Positions 17,461 to 25,606 of a DNA stretch of 64,000 nt are shown in pieces. Under the pieces are notes generated by a model that was given only the letters and a program-made list of their open reading frames with translations, ran no database searches and was not told the origin of the DNA. This stretch comes from Halobacteriovoraceae bacterium (GTDB taxonomy: Bacteria; Bdellovibrionota; Bacteriovoracia; Bacteriovoracales; Bacteriovoracaceae), in assembly GCA_002711995.1 (NCBI GenBank), contig PASN01000010.1, positions 194,485-258,484 on the forward strand. Reading direction: 5' to 3'. Numbering within the stretch: position 1 is the stretch's first letter; each line of letters opens with the position of its first letter. The position numbers and the translations under genes are program-made.

Positions 17461-19176
17461 ATGGACTCCATTGAAAACTATATTGAGAAAGAGTTTGGCA
17501 CTGTAATTAAAGTTGAGCCTATTCAAGAGCTCTGGAGTGGTTATGGCCAAATCAAAAGACTATGGACTGACAACTCCAGAGTAAAAAGCGTTATCGTAAA
17601 ACAAATCAGCGTCCCGGAGAAGGTGGCACACCCTAAAGGTTGGAACACCCCCCTATCCCATCAGAGAAAAATGCAATCTTATGAAGTTGAAAGCTATTGG
17701 TATGCACACTACGCTAACAGTTCAACGGCCAGACTTCCAAAATTCTACAAGAGGCTTCACCAAGGAAATAGTCACACAATAGTAATGGAGGACTTGGATT
17801 CAGAAGGCCTTAACCTGTGCTTAAGCAATGCGAGCATCGAAGAAATGAGACCCTGCATAGAGTGGCTTGCGAAATTCCACGCAAAGTTTCTTGGGACAAC
17901 TCCTAAAGGTCTTTGGCCGGTTGGTAGCTATTGGCACTTATCTACTCGTCCCGACGAACTCGAGAAAACAGAAGAGATTCCCACTAAATTAACAGCGTCA
18001 TTGATCGACAAAAGCCTCTCCAAGGCCAAATACCAAACAATAATTCATGGAGACGCAAAACTTGCCAACTTTTGCTTTTCACCTGATCGACTCTCAGTTG
18101 CGGCAGTGGACTTTCAGTATGTTGGAGGCGGCTGTGGAATGAAAGATTTGGCATACTTTGTCAGCTCCTGCCTAACTTCAGATCAGTGCTTTGAATTAGA
18201 AGAAAGAATCCTGTCGATTTACTTTGAAGCTTTAAAAAGCTCCCTAGACAAGCAAGCTAACTTCGATGAATTGGAGAGAGAGTGGAGACAACTCTACCCT
18301 TACGCTTGGGCAGACTTCTATCGATTTTTAAAAGGGTGGAGCCCTGAGCATTGGAAAGTGCATGAATATAGCCGCCAAATGGCGCTAAAGGCACAAAGAA
18401 GCGTTCTCAGTGAACTTTTAGAGACTGCAACTGGAGCGGCGAAGTTAGCAGGAGACATAATTCAGACTTCAAATAAATACAAACTTTTTAAAAAGGATGC
18501 TCCCTCCGCTGCTTCTGAAGTAGTAACCGAAATCGACTACAAGGCCGAAAAAGCAATATTAAGGGCCTTAGCTGAATGCTCTAATCATTATGACTTTGGC
18601 ATAATAACGGAAGAGTCACAGGATGACGGCACACGTTTTAATAAAGATTACTTCTGGTGTGTAGATCCCCTAGACGGCACACTTGCATTTACCGAAGGAC
18701 GGCCAGGTCATGCAGTTTCCATAGCTTTGGTAGAGAAAGGTGGCCCTCCCATATTGGGTGTGGTTTTTGACCCCGTAAGAAATAATCTTTACCACGCCAC
18801 AGTTTCAGGAGGAAGTTTTAAAAATGGAATTCCCTTCTTGATCTCAAAATCTCCAAAAAGCAAAGTTAAACTTTATGCAGATAACAGCCTAAAGAATGAA
18901 GACAATTACGAAGAGCTTCGATCTACTTATGAGATCCATTTTGGAGCGGGCGCAGTCATGAATTGCATCTCATGTATTGAAGACGCTCCTGCAAAATATA
19001 TAAAATTTCCAAAGGTCTCTAAAGGCGGAGGAAGCATTTGGGATTTTGCGGCAGCTTCCCTTATCGTGAATGAGGCCGGGGGATCTGCCACTGATTATTA
19101 TGGTGCCCCTCTGGATCTAAATCGAAAAGATTCGACTTACTTAAACCACAGGGGCGTTTTAATATCTTCAGTTTAA
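17461..19176 (+). CDS. Fusion of a phosphotransferase (APH/choline-kinase fold) and an inositol-monophosphatase-family phosphatase
   Basis: 571 residues. Residues 1 to about 315 form a protein-kinase-like small-molecule phosphotransferase: Brenner motif HGDAKLAN with His196, Asp198 and Asn203, then the metal-binding Asp217 in VDFQ, as in EcKL/DUF1679 and choline-kinase relatives. Residues about 320-571 form an IMPase/CysQ-type phosphatase with the full metal set: Glu384-Glu385, Asp402 and Asp405 in DPLDGT, and Asp528 in GGGSIWDFAA. Both active sites look intact, so one chain could add and remove a phosphate. Likely substrates are a sugar, inositol or nucleotide phosphate; the sequence does not decide. 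There is no clear Shine-Dalgarno. The 3' end overlaps the converging patatin-like gene by 9 bases. Confidence 0.85.
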   Translation: MDSIENYIEKEFGTVIKVEPIQELWSGYGQIKRLWTDNSRVKSVIVKQISVPEKVAHPKGWNTPLSHQRKMQSYEVESYWYAHYANSSTARLPKFYKRLHQGNSHTIVMEDLDSEGLNLCLSNASIEEMRPCIEWLAKFHAKFLGTTPKGLWPVGSYWHLSTRPDELEKTEEIPTKLTASLIDKSLSKAKYQTIIHGDAKLANFCFSPDRLSVAAVDFQYVGGGCGMKDLAYFVSSCLTSDQCFELEERILSIYFEALKSSLDKQANFDELEREWRQLYPYAWADFYRFLKGWSPEHWKVHEYSRQMALKAQRSVLSELLETATGAAKLAGDIIQTSNKYKLFKKDAPSAASEVVTEIDYKAEKAILRALAECSNHYDFGIITEESQDDGTRFNKDYFWCVDPLDGTLAFTEGRPGHAVSIALVEKGGPPILGVVFDPVRNNLYHATVSGGSFKNGIPFLISKSPKSKVKLYADNSLKNEDNYEELRSTYEIHFGAGAVMNCISCIEDAPAKYIKFPKVSKGGGSIWDFAAASLIVNEAGGSATDYYGAPLDLNRKDSTYLNHRGVLISSV

Positions 19177-21057
19177 ACTTAACTCTGGCGTGGCCTTAAC
19201 AGGTTGATCAAAGTCTTTGAGAATACATCCAGGGAACCCATCTGGAGATTTTCCTTCAAAATCATAACCGAAGTCATACTCAGCTCTGTTGCCATCTTTT
19301 ACAAAGACAGGTGCATGGTATGCATCATCTAAAGTGGGCTGAATCTCCCCTTTTAAGACACTAAACTTATCCCAGTCAGTGCAATATATAGCGGTAGCAG
19401 CACCTATAGACTTATTGTAAGAGCTCTCAGGGTTCATTAAATTGTAAAGCTGATTCCATGGAGATTTCTCTTCCTCATCGCTAAGGTTAATCCATCCATT
19501 TCTATTGCCTTTTTTGATATCTTTCCAAAAGCTTATTTTATCGGTGTAGCCAGTTAGACGAATAAACACCTGTTGTCCAAACACAGACTCTCCACCTTGG
19601 CGAGTGATATAAACAATATCCTCACATCCACGCGCCTTTAAAACGAGAGTTGGATGGAGATCCGACCAGCCTCCAGCTGAAAACATCTCTTCTCTAAATG
19701 GAATGACTCCATAGTCTTGATTGTCTTCGTTAAACCACTTTTGGGCCGTGAAGGTTGGTATGGAGAAAAAGAAAAAGCTCTTGCTGTAAAAATAGCTCTT
19801 ATTAATTACTCTTGATGGATCTATCGCTGGCCCATTTGGGACTCTTTGAAGGTTTGACAGCCCTGGCTCAGCAGGAGAAGTGCTTAGGACTTCAAACCAT
19901 GTTCCCCCATCAATAGGTTTAAACAAGCTACTCTTTGCATCATTAGGGTAATGTTGTTTTAGCCCATCTTTGATTGTATCAAGGCCATGAGTTCTTCCCC
20001 AGTATGCATATTTAAGTTCTAAATTAAAGTCGAGACTAAAGTCCTCTACGCCTTGGGCGTCCTTTGACTCATATTCTGCCAGCTTCTCTTTGTACCTTTG
20101 AACAGCGTCACCAATTATAACGGAAGTTGTAGGATATGCATCGATTCCAGAGCCTACTTCTTCAAAAACCATTTTATTAGGAAAAGTTCTAGGTATTTTT
20201 GTTTTAATTGTTCTGGTTACTCTTCCACCTAAACGTCTAACTCTTCTTGTCTCATACTTTGGCCCGTAGTATGCCTGAAGGGAGTCTACAAAGAGTTTTT
20301 GACAAACTGGATTCTTGGCCATTAATTCTGGCCAGCTGCGGCCTCTTGAGTCCTCAGCGCATTGATCCAGAAAGTATTGAAGATTTTCATTTGTTTGTTC
20401 ATCCGCATAACCCGCATAGAAGTCTGCAATTCTGCCAGTTAGAACCCCAAGGTATTTAAAATCAACAAGACCTTTTCTATAGAAAAGATTCATATCGTTT
20501 TTGGCATCAAATGATCCAAATACTTTTATCGCTTCTGCAATTTGACCTTTATAAAATGAAAAGTTTTTTCTAAGTCCGCTGGCAAGCTCAGGATTTAATA
20601 AAGGCCCATACTCCCCAAGCACATCAAAGAACATTGGAAGGTCTTTTGCGACCTTAACCGCCTTTCCAAGCGCTGCTATAAATCCGTCGTCACCTATTCC
20701 CATTACATTGCCAACCATCTTCATGATCTTTGGAACTTTAACGTCCTCCATTCCAATGTACATGATGTGTGGAACAAGAGTTTTAAACATCAATGCTCTT
20801 TGATTCTTTCTTTCATCTTCATCTCTTGCTGAGACTTCTTCGTTTCTTGAGATGGCATCTAAAAAGAAAAGAGTTATGGCCGCAGAGCTTCCACCTGCCA
20901 CAGTTTTAGGAAGATCCTTGTGTTCAATGATTCTAGAAAGGCTTCCCCAGTGAGCTGGGGCGAGCTCTCCATTTCCCCTTATGCCAGCACAATAGTTGCC
21001 TCCAAGCGCGGAATTTAGATAGATCGCCAAAAAGCTTAAGGTGATTAGTTTTGTCAT
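19168..21057 (-). CDS. Secreted patatin-like phospholipase-related protein
   Basis: 629 residues with signal peptide MTKLITLSFLAIYLNSALG. The N-terminal part of the mature protein reads GIRGNGELAPAHWGSLSRII followed by VAGGSSAAI (Ser57). This mirrors the patatin pattern of a Gly-rich oxyanion loop, then a GxSxG elbow with alanine in the last position. An IDGGTW motif near residue 378 could supply the second catalytic residue (DGG/DGA). The rest of the chain is unassigned. If active it would hydrolyse acyl esters of phospholipids outside the cytoplasm, useful for attacking membranes. The ribosome site is GAGGACTAA. The altered elbow makes the catalytic claim tentative. Confidence 0.5.
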   Translation of the reverse strand: MTKLITLSFLAIYLNSALGGNYCAGIRGNGELAPAHWGSLSRIIEHKDLPKTVAGGSSAAITLFFLDAISRNEEVSARDEDERKNQRALMFKTLVPHIMYIGMEDVKVPKIMKMVGNVMGIGDDGFIAALGKAVKVAKDLPMFFDVLGEYGPLLNPELASGLRKNFSFYKGQIAEAIKVFGSFDAKNDMNLFYRKGLVDFKYLGVLTGRIADFYAGYADEQTNENLQYFLDQCAEDSRGRSWPELMAKNPVCQKLFVDSLQAYYGPKYETRRVRRLGGRVTRTIKTKIPRTFPNKMVFEEVGSGIDAYPTTSVIIGDAVQRYKEKLAEYESKDAQGVEDFSLDFNLELKYAYWGRTHGLDTIKDGLKQHYPNDAKSSLFKPIDGGTWFEVLSTSPAEPGLSNLQRVPNGPAIDPSRVINKSYFYSKSFFFFSIPTFTAQKWFNEDNQDYGVIPFREEMFSAGGWSDLHPTLVLKARGCEDIVYITRQGGESVFGQQVFIRLTGYTDKISFWKDIKKGNRNGWINLSDEEEKSPWNQLYNLMNPESSYNKSIGAATAIYCTDWDKFSVLKGEIQPTLDDAYHAPVFVKDGNRAEYDFGYDFEGKSPDGFPGCILKDFDQPVKATPELSLN

Positions 21058-21228
21058 TTAGTCCTCATAGTTAGATTCCAAAATACATATCAAAGACCAG
21101 GATTTGAATGTATATCCTTGAAACATTTACAGCCTAATTCAGTCCTCTATGGACTATGGGAAAACTAAAATCGATGGTCTAAACCATTGAATTCTTGTAT
21201 TTTTCATAAAACAGTTAATAATAAAGAT

Positions 21229-21255
21229 TAAGTAAGCCTCAAAAAAGTCCGACAA
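21229..21255 (+). promoter_or_regulatory. FliA (sigma-28)-like promoter of first delta-60 lipoprotein
   Basis: TAAG (21229-21232), 15 bases, TCCGACAA (21248-21255), against the FliA consensus TAAA-N15-GCCGATAA. The ATG follows after exactly 7 bases, so the predicted start of transcription is at the start codon. Confidence 0.55.
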
Positions 21256-21262
21256 AAAAAAC

Positions 21263-22624
21263 ATGGGAATTCGTAATCGCAAACACATTTTAATCCTGAG
21301 TCTTACTATTTTAGTGGGTTGTGGAAAGGCTTCTCTCGATGATTTAAGGGAGAGCCTAAGCGACAGTCCTTCAAGTGAGACCACTCAGGAATACTCTTTA
21401 GAAGGGGTGCTCTCTTCGAGTTTTGGAGGTGGTGGCGGAATTGTGACTCAAGCAGGAGCCATTGGTCAAATTGCTTACGGTAAAAGTGTTGTGGTTGACA
21501 ACTCTGGCAGTATTTTCGTTGGAGGATATCATTACTCGACGGACAGCTACTCTCCAGACATGACAATTTGGAAATTCAATCAAGATGGCTCCCCTGACAC
21601 CTCTTTTGGAGGTGGTGATGGAGTATTTAGTCATTCTATTAATCCTTCAGAAACCATAAACGCTATGGCCATAGACTCCAATGGCTATATCATTTTAGTG
21701 GGAACCACATTTGTAAGTGGAAACTCTGACGAGTTGGCGGTTTGGAAAGTCACACCTACTGGTGCATTGGACACAAGTTTTGGCGGTGGCGATGGCTATG
21801 TCATTCACGGAAACGCTGCAGGTGGAAATGGTTATGATGAAGGCAATGCTGTCGCGATTGACTCGAATGACAATATAATTGTCGTTGGTAGAAGCAACGG
21901 AAGTACCGGTACCAAGGCCGCAATATGGAAATATACATCAAACGGCGTACTAGACACCAGCTTTGGTGGAGGTGACGGATTTATCACTACCGCATCAAAC
22001 GGAGTAAAGACAGGTGTTGTCATTGATAGTGCCGACAACATCTACGTCACAGGGTATGCAGGAGGAGAGGTTACCTTGTGGAAATATAATACAACAGGGA
22101 CACTGGATTCCTCTTTTGATAGTGATGGAATTTTTGTTTTTACAAATCCCGGATCTGACTACTCTTATGACCTTGTACTAGATCAAACAGGGAACATCCT
22201 CCTAACAGGTGACCTGTACGACGGGTCAAATTCTGACATGTTTATTATGCGAGTCACCCCTCTAGGTAATCTAGATACAACCTTTGGCGCGGGACTTGGG
22301 TACATTACCCATAACAATGCTGCCGGAGGAAATGGCTATGATACCGGAAAAGCAATTAATCTTGATAGTGAGGGTAATATCTTGATTGCAGGCTCGAGTT
22401 ATGACTCCTCATATGATCTGGCGATATGGAAAGTCTCTCCGCAGGGTCAGTTGGATACCTCTTTTGGAGGTGGCAATGGATATGTTACTTTAAATAACAT
22501 CGCCGGTGGAAATTCTGGCGACCGAGGAGAAGATTTAGCTCTTACAGCTTCTGGCACATTGGTTGTAACTGGAAAGAGTGTAGGAACAACCTCTGACGAG
22601 ATGTTTCTTCTAAAATTAGAATAA
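21263..22624 (+). CDS. Delta-60-repeat lipoprotein 1
   Basis: 453 residues. The N-terminus ends in a lipobox, LTILVGCGKAS. The body consists of about seven delta-60 (DUF5122-type) repeats of roughly 55-60 residues, each ending in a DTSFGGGDG-like loop preceded by an AxWK strand, which form a beta-propeller. Function of the family is unknown; the lipid anchor and propeller suggest a surface or periplasmic binding protein. No Shine-Dalgarno is present and the FliA-like promoter ends 7 bases before ATG, so the mRNA is probably leaderless. It is followed after 17 bases by paralogue 2, with which it shares a transcript. Confidence 0.88.
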   Translation: MGIRNRKHILILSLTILVGCGKASLDDLRESLSDSPSSETTQEYSLEGVLSSSFGGGGGIVTQAGAIGQIAYGKSVVVDNSGSIFVGGYHYSTDSYSPDMTIWKFNQDGSPDTSFGGGDGVFSHSINPSETINAMAIDSNGYIILVGTTFVSGNSDELAVWKVTPTGALDTSFGGGDGYVIHGNAAGGNGYDEGNAVAIDSNDNIIVVGRSNGSTGTKAAIWKYTSNGVLDTSFGGGDGFITTASNGVKTGVVIDSADNIYVTGYAGGEVTLWKYNTTGTLDSSFDSDGIFVFTNPGSDYSYDLVLDQTGNILLTGDLYDGSNSDMFIMRVTPLGNLDTTFGAGLGYITHNNAAGGNGYDTGKAINLDSEGNILIAGSSYDSSYDLAIWKVSPQGQLDTSFGGGNGYVTLNNIAGGNSGDRGEDLALTASGTLVVTGKSVGTTSDEMFLLKLE

Positions 22625-22641
22625 GCGAGCAATAACAACTT

Positions 22642-23958
22642 ATGAATGTAAAAGACTTTGTCATACTCTTAAGCTTTTTAACCTCGGTGACTTCCTGTGG
22701 GAGGGCAACCTCAGATATAGCCAAGCAATTGAGTGGCGACGACGTTCAACCCCCTAACGAAGTGAGGTTAACAGGCACATTGGCCACCAACTTTGGCAGT
22801 AGTGGTATAGTGTCTACCGGTTTAGGGACCGACTTTGATAGTGGTCAAAGGGCCATAATAGATAGCGATGGCAGTATTTTTGTTGGAGGCACATCTTTCA
22901 ATTTTGCAACATTTACGACTGATCTAGTTTTGTGGAAGTTTAGCCCAGATGGAACTCTTGATACTTCATTTGGTGAAGGAACCGGCAGGGTTACTCATCA
23001 CCTTAAGAATGAAACTGTCTACGATATGGCCATTGATTCTTCTGGCAATATAATCCTTGTGGGAGAAACCAATCATCTAAACACATTAAAAGATTTAGCG
23101 ATATGGAAACTTACTCCAACAGGAGCTTTAGATACTTCATTTGGCTCAGGTAATGGCTACGTAATCCATTCCAATGCAGCAGGTGCGGGTATAGATGGCA
23201 TAGACATTGGATTCGCTGTCGCCATTGATTCAAGTGACAATATCATCGTATCCGGAGTAAGTAACTTTGAAGCAGCGACATGGAAGTATACACCATCAGG
23301 TAACCTTCACCCTACTTTTGCTGGTGGTCAAGGATATTTTACCTCCGCAACAGGCTACATCTGCCACGATATTGTTTTGGACTCTAGCGATAGTATTTAT
23401 GTGGCAACAAGCCAAAGCTCGGAGCTCGCTGTATGGAAGTTGGATTCTGACGGAGTTTTTGATTCAACCTTTGATGGAGATGGTGTTTTCTTATTTTCAG
23501 GTTCAAATAACTCGCTCTCCCTAACACTGGACTCAAATGAAAACATCATCGTCGTCGGCACCGACTCCCCAGACATCGTAATATTAAAGCTAACCCTTTC
23601 AGGCGAACTGGACACAAGTTTTGCGGGAGGGTTAGGTTACGTAAATTCATCCGGAACAGAATCAGGAACTCCTTCCCAGGTACTATTAGACGCTAATGGT
23701 GACATTATTATACTTGGCAAGCATAATAATGGATCTGACGATGACGCAATAATTTGGAAGTATACCTCAACGGGTCAACCCGACTCCACATTTGCAAGTG
23801 GTAATGCTTACACGAAATTTAATAATATCTCAGGTGGCTCAGGTAGTAATGATGAGTTTTTAGGTGGGGTAATTTCAAGTGAGGGAGCACTATTTTCGAC
23901 AGGTAAAAGTTTTGCCGGTGGCACTGACGATGACATGATTTTAATAAAATTAGAGTAA
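22642..23958 (+). CDS. Delta-60-repeat lipoprotein 2
   Basis: 438 residues with signal peptide and lipobox (FLTSVTSCGRAT). It has the same delta-60 propeller repeats as its neighbours, but the loops are more varied (DTSFGEGTG, DTSFGSGNG, HPTFAGGQG, DSTFDGDG, DTSFAGGLG), making it the most divergent of the four. It starts 17 bases after paralogue 1 with no promoter element of its own and no strong ribosome site, so it depends on the first gene's transcript. The 119-base gap after it carries the promoter of paralogue 3. Confidence 0.88.
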   Translation: MNVKDFVILLSFLTSVTSCGRATSDIAKQLSGDDVQPPNEVRLTGTLATNFGSSGIVSTGLGTDFDSGQRAIIDSDGSIFVGGTSFNFATFTTDLVLWKFSPDGTLDTSFGEGTGRVTHHLKNETVYDMAIDSSGNIILVGETNHLNTLKDLAIWKLTPTGALDTSFGSGNGYVIHSNAAGAGIDGIDIGFAVAIDSSDNIIVSGVSNFEAATWKYTPSGNLHPTFAGGQGYFTSATGYICHDIVLDSSDSIYVATSQSSELAVWKLDSDGVFDSTFDGDGVFLFSGSNNSLSLTLDSNENIIVVGTDSPDIVILKLTLSGELDTSFAGGLGYVNSSGTESGTPSQVLLDANGDIIILGKHNNGSDDDAIIWKYTSTGQPDSTFASGNAYTKFNNISGGSGSNDEFLGGVISSEGALFSTGKSFAGGTDDDMILIKLE

Positions 23959-24043
23959 AATAAAGAATGTTCTAATCAAATATAAATTCCTCCCAAATAA
24001 CTATAATTAATGAAGAATACTAACCTTTTCTTAATTTTCTCCT

Positions 24044-24070
24044 GAAGAAGTTCCCTTTTTAAGCCGAATA
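24044..24070 (+). promoter_or_regulatory. FliA-like promoter of third delta-60 lipoprotein
   Basis: GCCGAATA (24063-24070) is followed by 7 bases and the ATG at 24078, the same geometry as for paralogues 1 and 4. The -35 equivalent 15 bases upstream is GAAG, a poor match to TAAA. Confidence 0.45.
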
Positions 24071-24077
24071 GTTAGGT

Positions 24078-25412
24078 ATGAAGAAAATAAAAGCACACCT
24101 ACTACTAACAATCCTTATAACTCTTCTTTCATGTGGAAAGGCATCCGTTGAAAGTGCAAAGGAGTTATTAAACAACACCACCACTGAGCCAAACTTTCTT
24201 AAGGGTGAACCTTCAGCAGATTTTGGAGCTGAAACTGGGATTGTATCCTATGACGCTGGTTCTTTTAGTGGCCCTGACAAAGGAGTTGCTGTAGCTTTCG
24301 ACTCCAACGGCAATATAGTAGTAGGTGGTGATTCATTTATTTCCTCAAACGACATGGCGGTCTGGAGATATCGGCCAGATGGTACATTAGACACTTCTTT
24401 TGGAGGTGGTGATGGTTTTCTCACACATTCAATTAATGGCTCAGACTACGTTGAGGACATGGCCTTTGATTCGTTAGGAAATATTATTTTAGTCGGTAGA
24501 ACTTTAGTGTCGCTTCAAGGGAATGACTTAGCAGTTTGGAAGGTTACCCCGTCAGGCACTTTAGACACCAGCTTTGGCGGTGGAAATGGCTACATAACTC
24601 ACAGAATGGCATCCGGACAGACCAATCACGAAGAAGGCTATTCAGTTGCGATTGATTCAAACGATAATATTATTGTGGTCGGTAGAACAACTACTGCTGG
24701 ATCGACAGTTTGGAAGTTCAGTACTACAGGCATTCTCGATACAAGCTTTGGTGGGGGTGATGGAATAACACAGAGCCCTCTTTTGGGTGCTGCATACGGT
24801 GTGACAGTTGATGAAAATGACAACATCTATACCGCTGGCGTTGGCACGGGCATAAATGTGGTGAAGTATGACTCAAATGGAAACCTGGACTTAAGCTTTA
24901 GTGGTGATGGTGTTTTTGTGTACAATAATCCATCTGGTGGTGGAAGTGCTAATGATATAATAATTGATGCAAACGGAAATGTTGTTATTACCGGATACTT
25001 AGACAGCGGAGCTGACAGAGATATGTTAGTCATGCGGTTAACACCTACCGGAGTTTTGGACACTACTTTTGGTTCAGGACAAGGCTATATAACCCACCAC
25101 AACGCAGCTTCAGGAAATGGGAATGATATCGGAAATGCCCTAACACTAGACAGCGACGGAAACATTCTAGCGATTGGGACTAGTGTAGGTGCAAATACCG
25201 ATTTAGCACTCTGGAAGATCTCACCAACAGGGTCTTTGGTGACATCATTTGGAAATGGTGATGGCTTTGTAACTTTTGATGGCCTGGCCGGAAAAAGCGG
25301 ATTCGACATGGGCAATGGTTTGGCTCTAACCGATTCAGGAAAGCTTGCAGCAACAGGAATGAGTGAAGGGGCATCAACAAGCGATGATATGGTTCTCCTT
25401 TTATTAGAATAA
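24078..25412 (+). CDS. Delta-60-repeat lipoprotein 3
   Basis: 444 residues with a lipobox (LLSCGKAS) after a hydrophobic signal. It has about seven delta-60 repeats (DTSFGGGDG, DTSFGGGNG, DLSFSGDG, DTTFGSGQG and others). It is closest to paralogue 4: the segment after the lipobox (ESAKELLNNTTTEPN) and most repeats correspond, indicating recent tandem duplication including the promoter. No Shine-Dalgarno; the -10-like GCCGAATA is 7 bases before ATG. A propeller on the cell surface is inferred; ligand unknown. Confidence 0.88.
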   Translation: MKKIKAHLLLTILITLLSCGKASVESAKELLNNTTTEPNFLKGEPSADFGAETGIVSYDAGSFSGPDKGVAVAFDSNGNIVVGGDSFISSNDMAVWRYRPDGTLDTSFGGGDGFLTHSINGSDYVEDMAFDSLGNIILVGRTLVSLQGNDLAVWKVTPSGTLDTSFGGGNGYITHRMASGQTNHEEGYSVAIDSNDNIIVVGRTTTAGSTVWKFSTTGILDTSFGGGDGITQSPLLGAAYGVTVDENDNIYTAGVGTGINVVKYDSNGNLDLSFSGDGVFVYNNPSGGGSANDIIIDANGNVVITGYLDSGADRDMLVMRLTPTGVLDTTFGSGQGYITHHNAASGNGNDIGNALTLDSDGNILAIGTSVGANTDLALWKISPTGSLVTSFGNGDGFVTFDGLAGKSGFDMGNGLALTDSGKLAATGMSEGASTSDDMVLLLLE

Positions 25413-25572
25413 GAATTCAATACAAATATAAACTTCAAAAATTTAGGTTAGAGAGTTCTGTCATAGGGACAAATCTAAATATTCATTAATGCACCAACTA
25501 TTCTTCAGAAGTAAAGCTCCCCTAATACATTGTTTACATGTGAATCCATTAATTTTCTTTTTAATTTTAACT

Positions 25573-25599
25573 TTAACTTTAACTTAATTAAGCCGACTA
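25573..25599 (+). promoter_or_regulatory. FliA-like promoter of fourth delta-60 lipoprotein
   Basis: TTAA (25573-25576), 15 bases, GCCGACTA (25592-25599), 7 bases, ATG. The -35 lies inside a small tandem TTTAAC repeat (about 25565-25585). The sequence from AAGCCGA to the ATG is nearly the same as before paralogue 3. Confidence 0.5.
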
Positions 25600-25606
25600 G
25601 TAAGGT

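Noticed and set aside
19204-19216. TTGATCAA-like palindromes (also near 34331 and 46165)
   Set aside because: They lack the 4-base centre of a Crp/Fnr site and lie inside genes or away from promoters.
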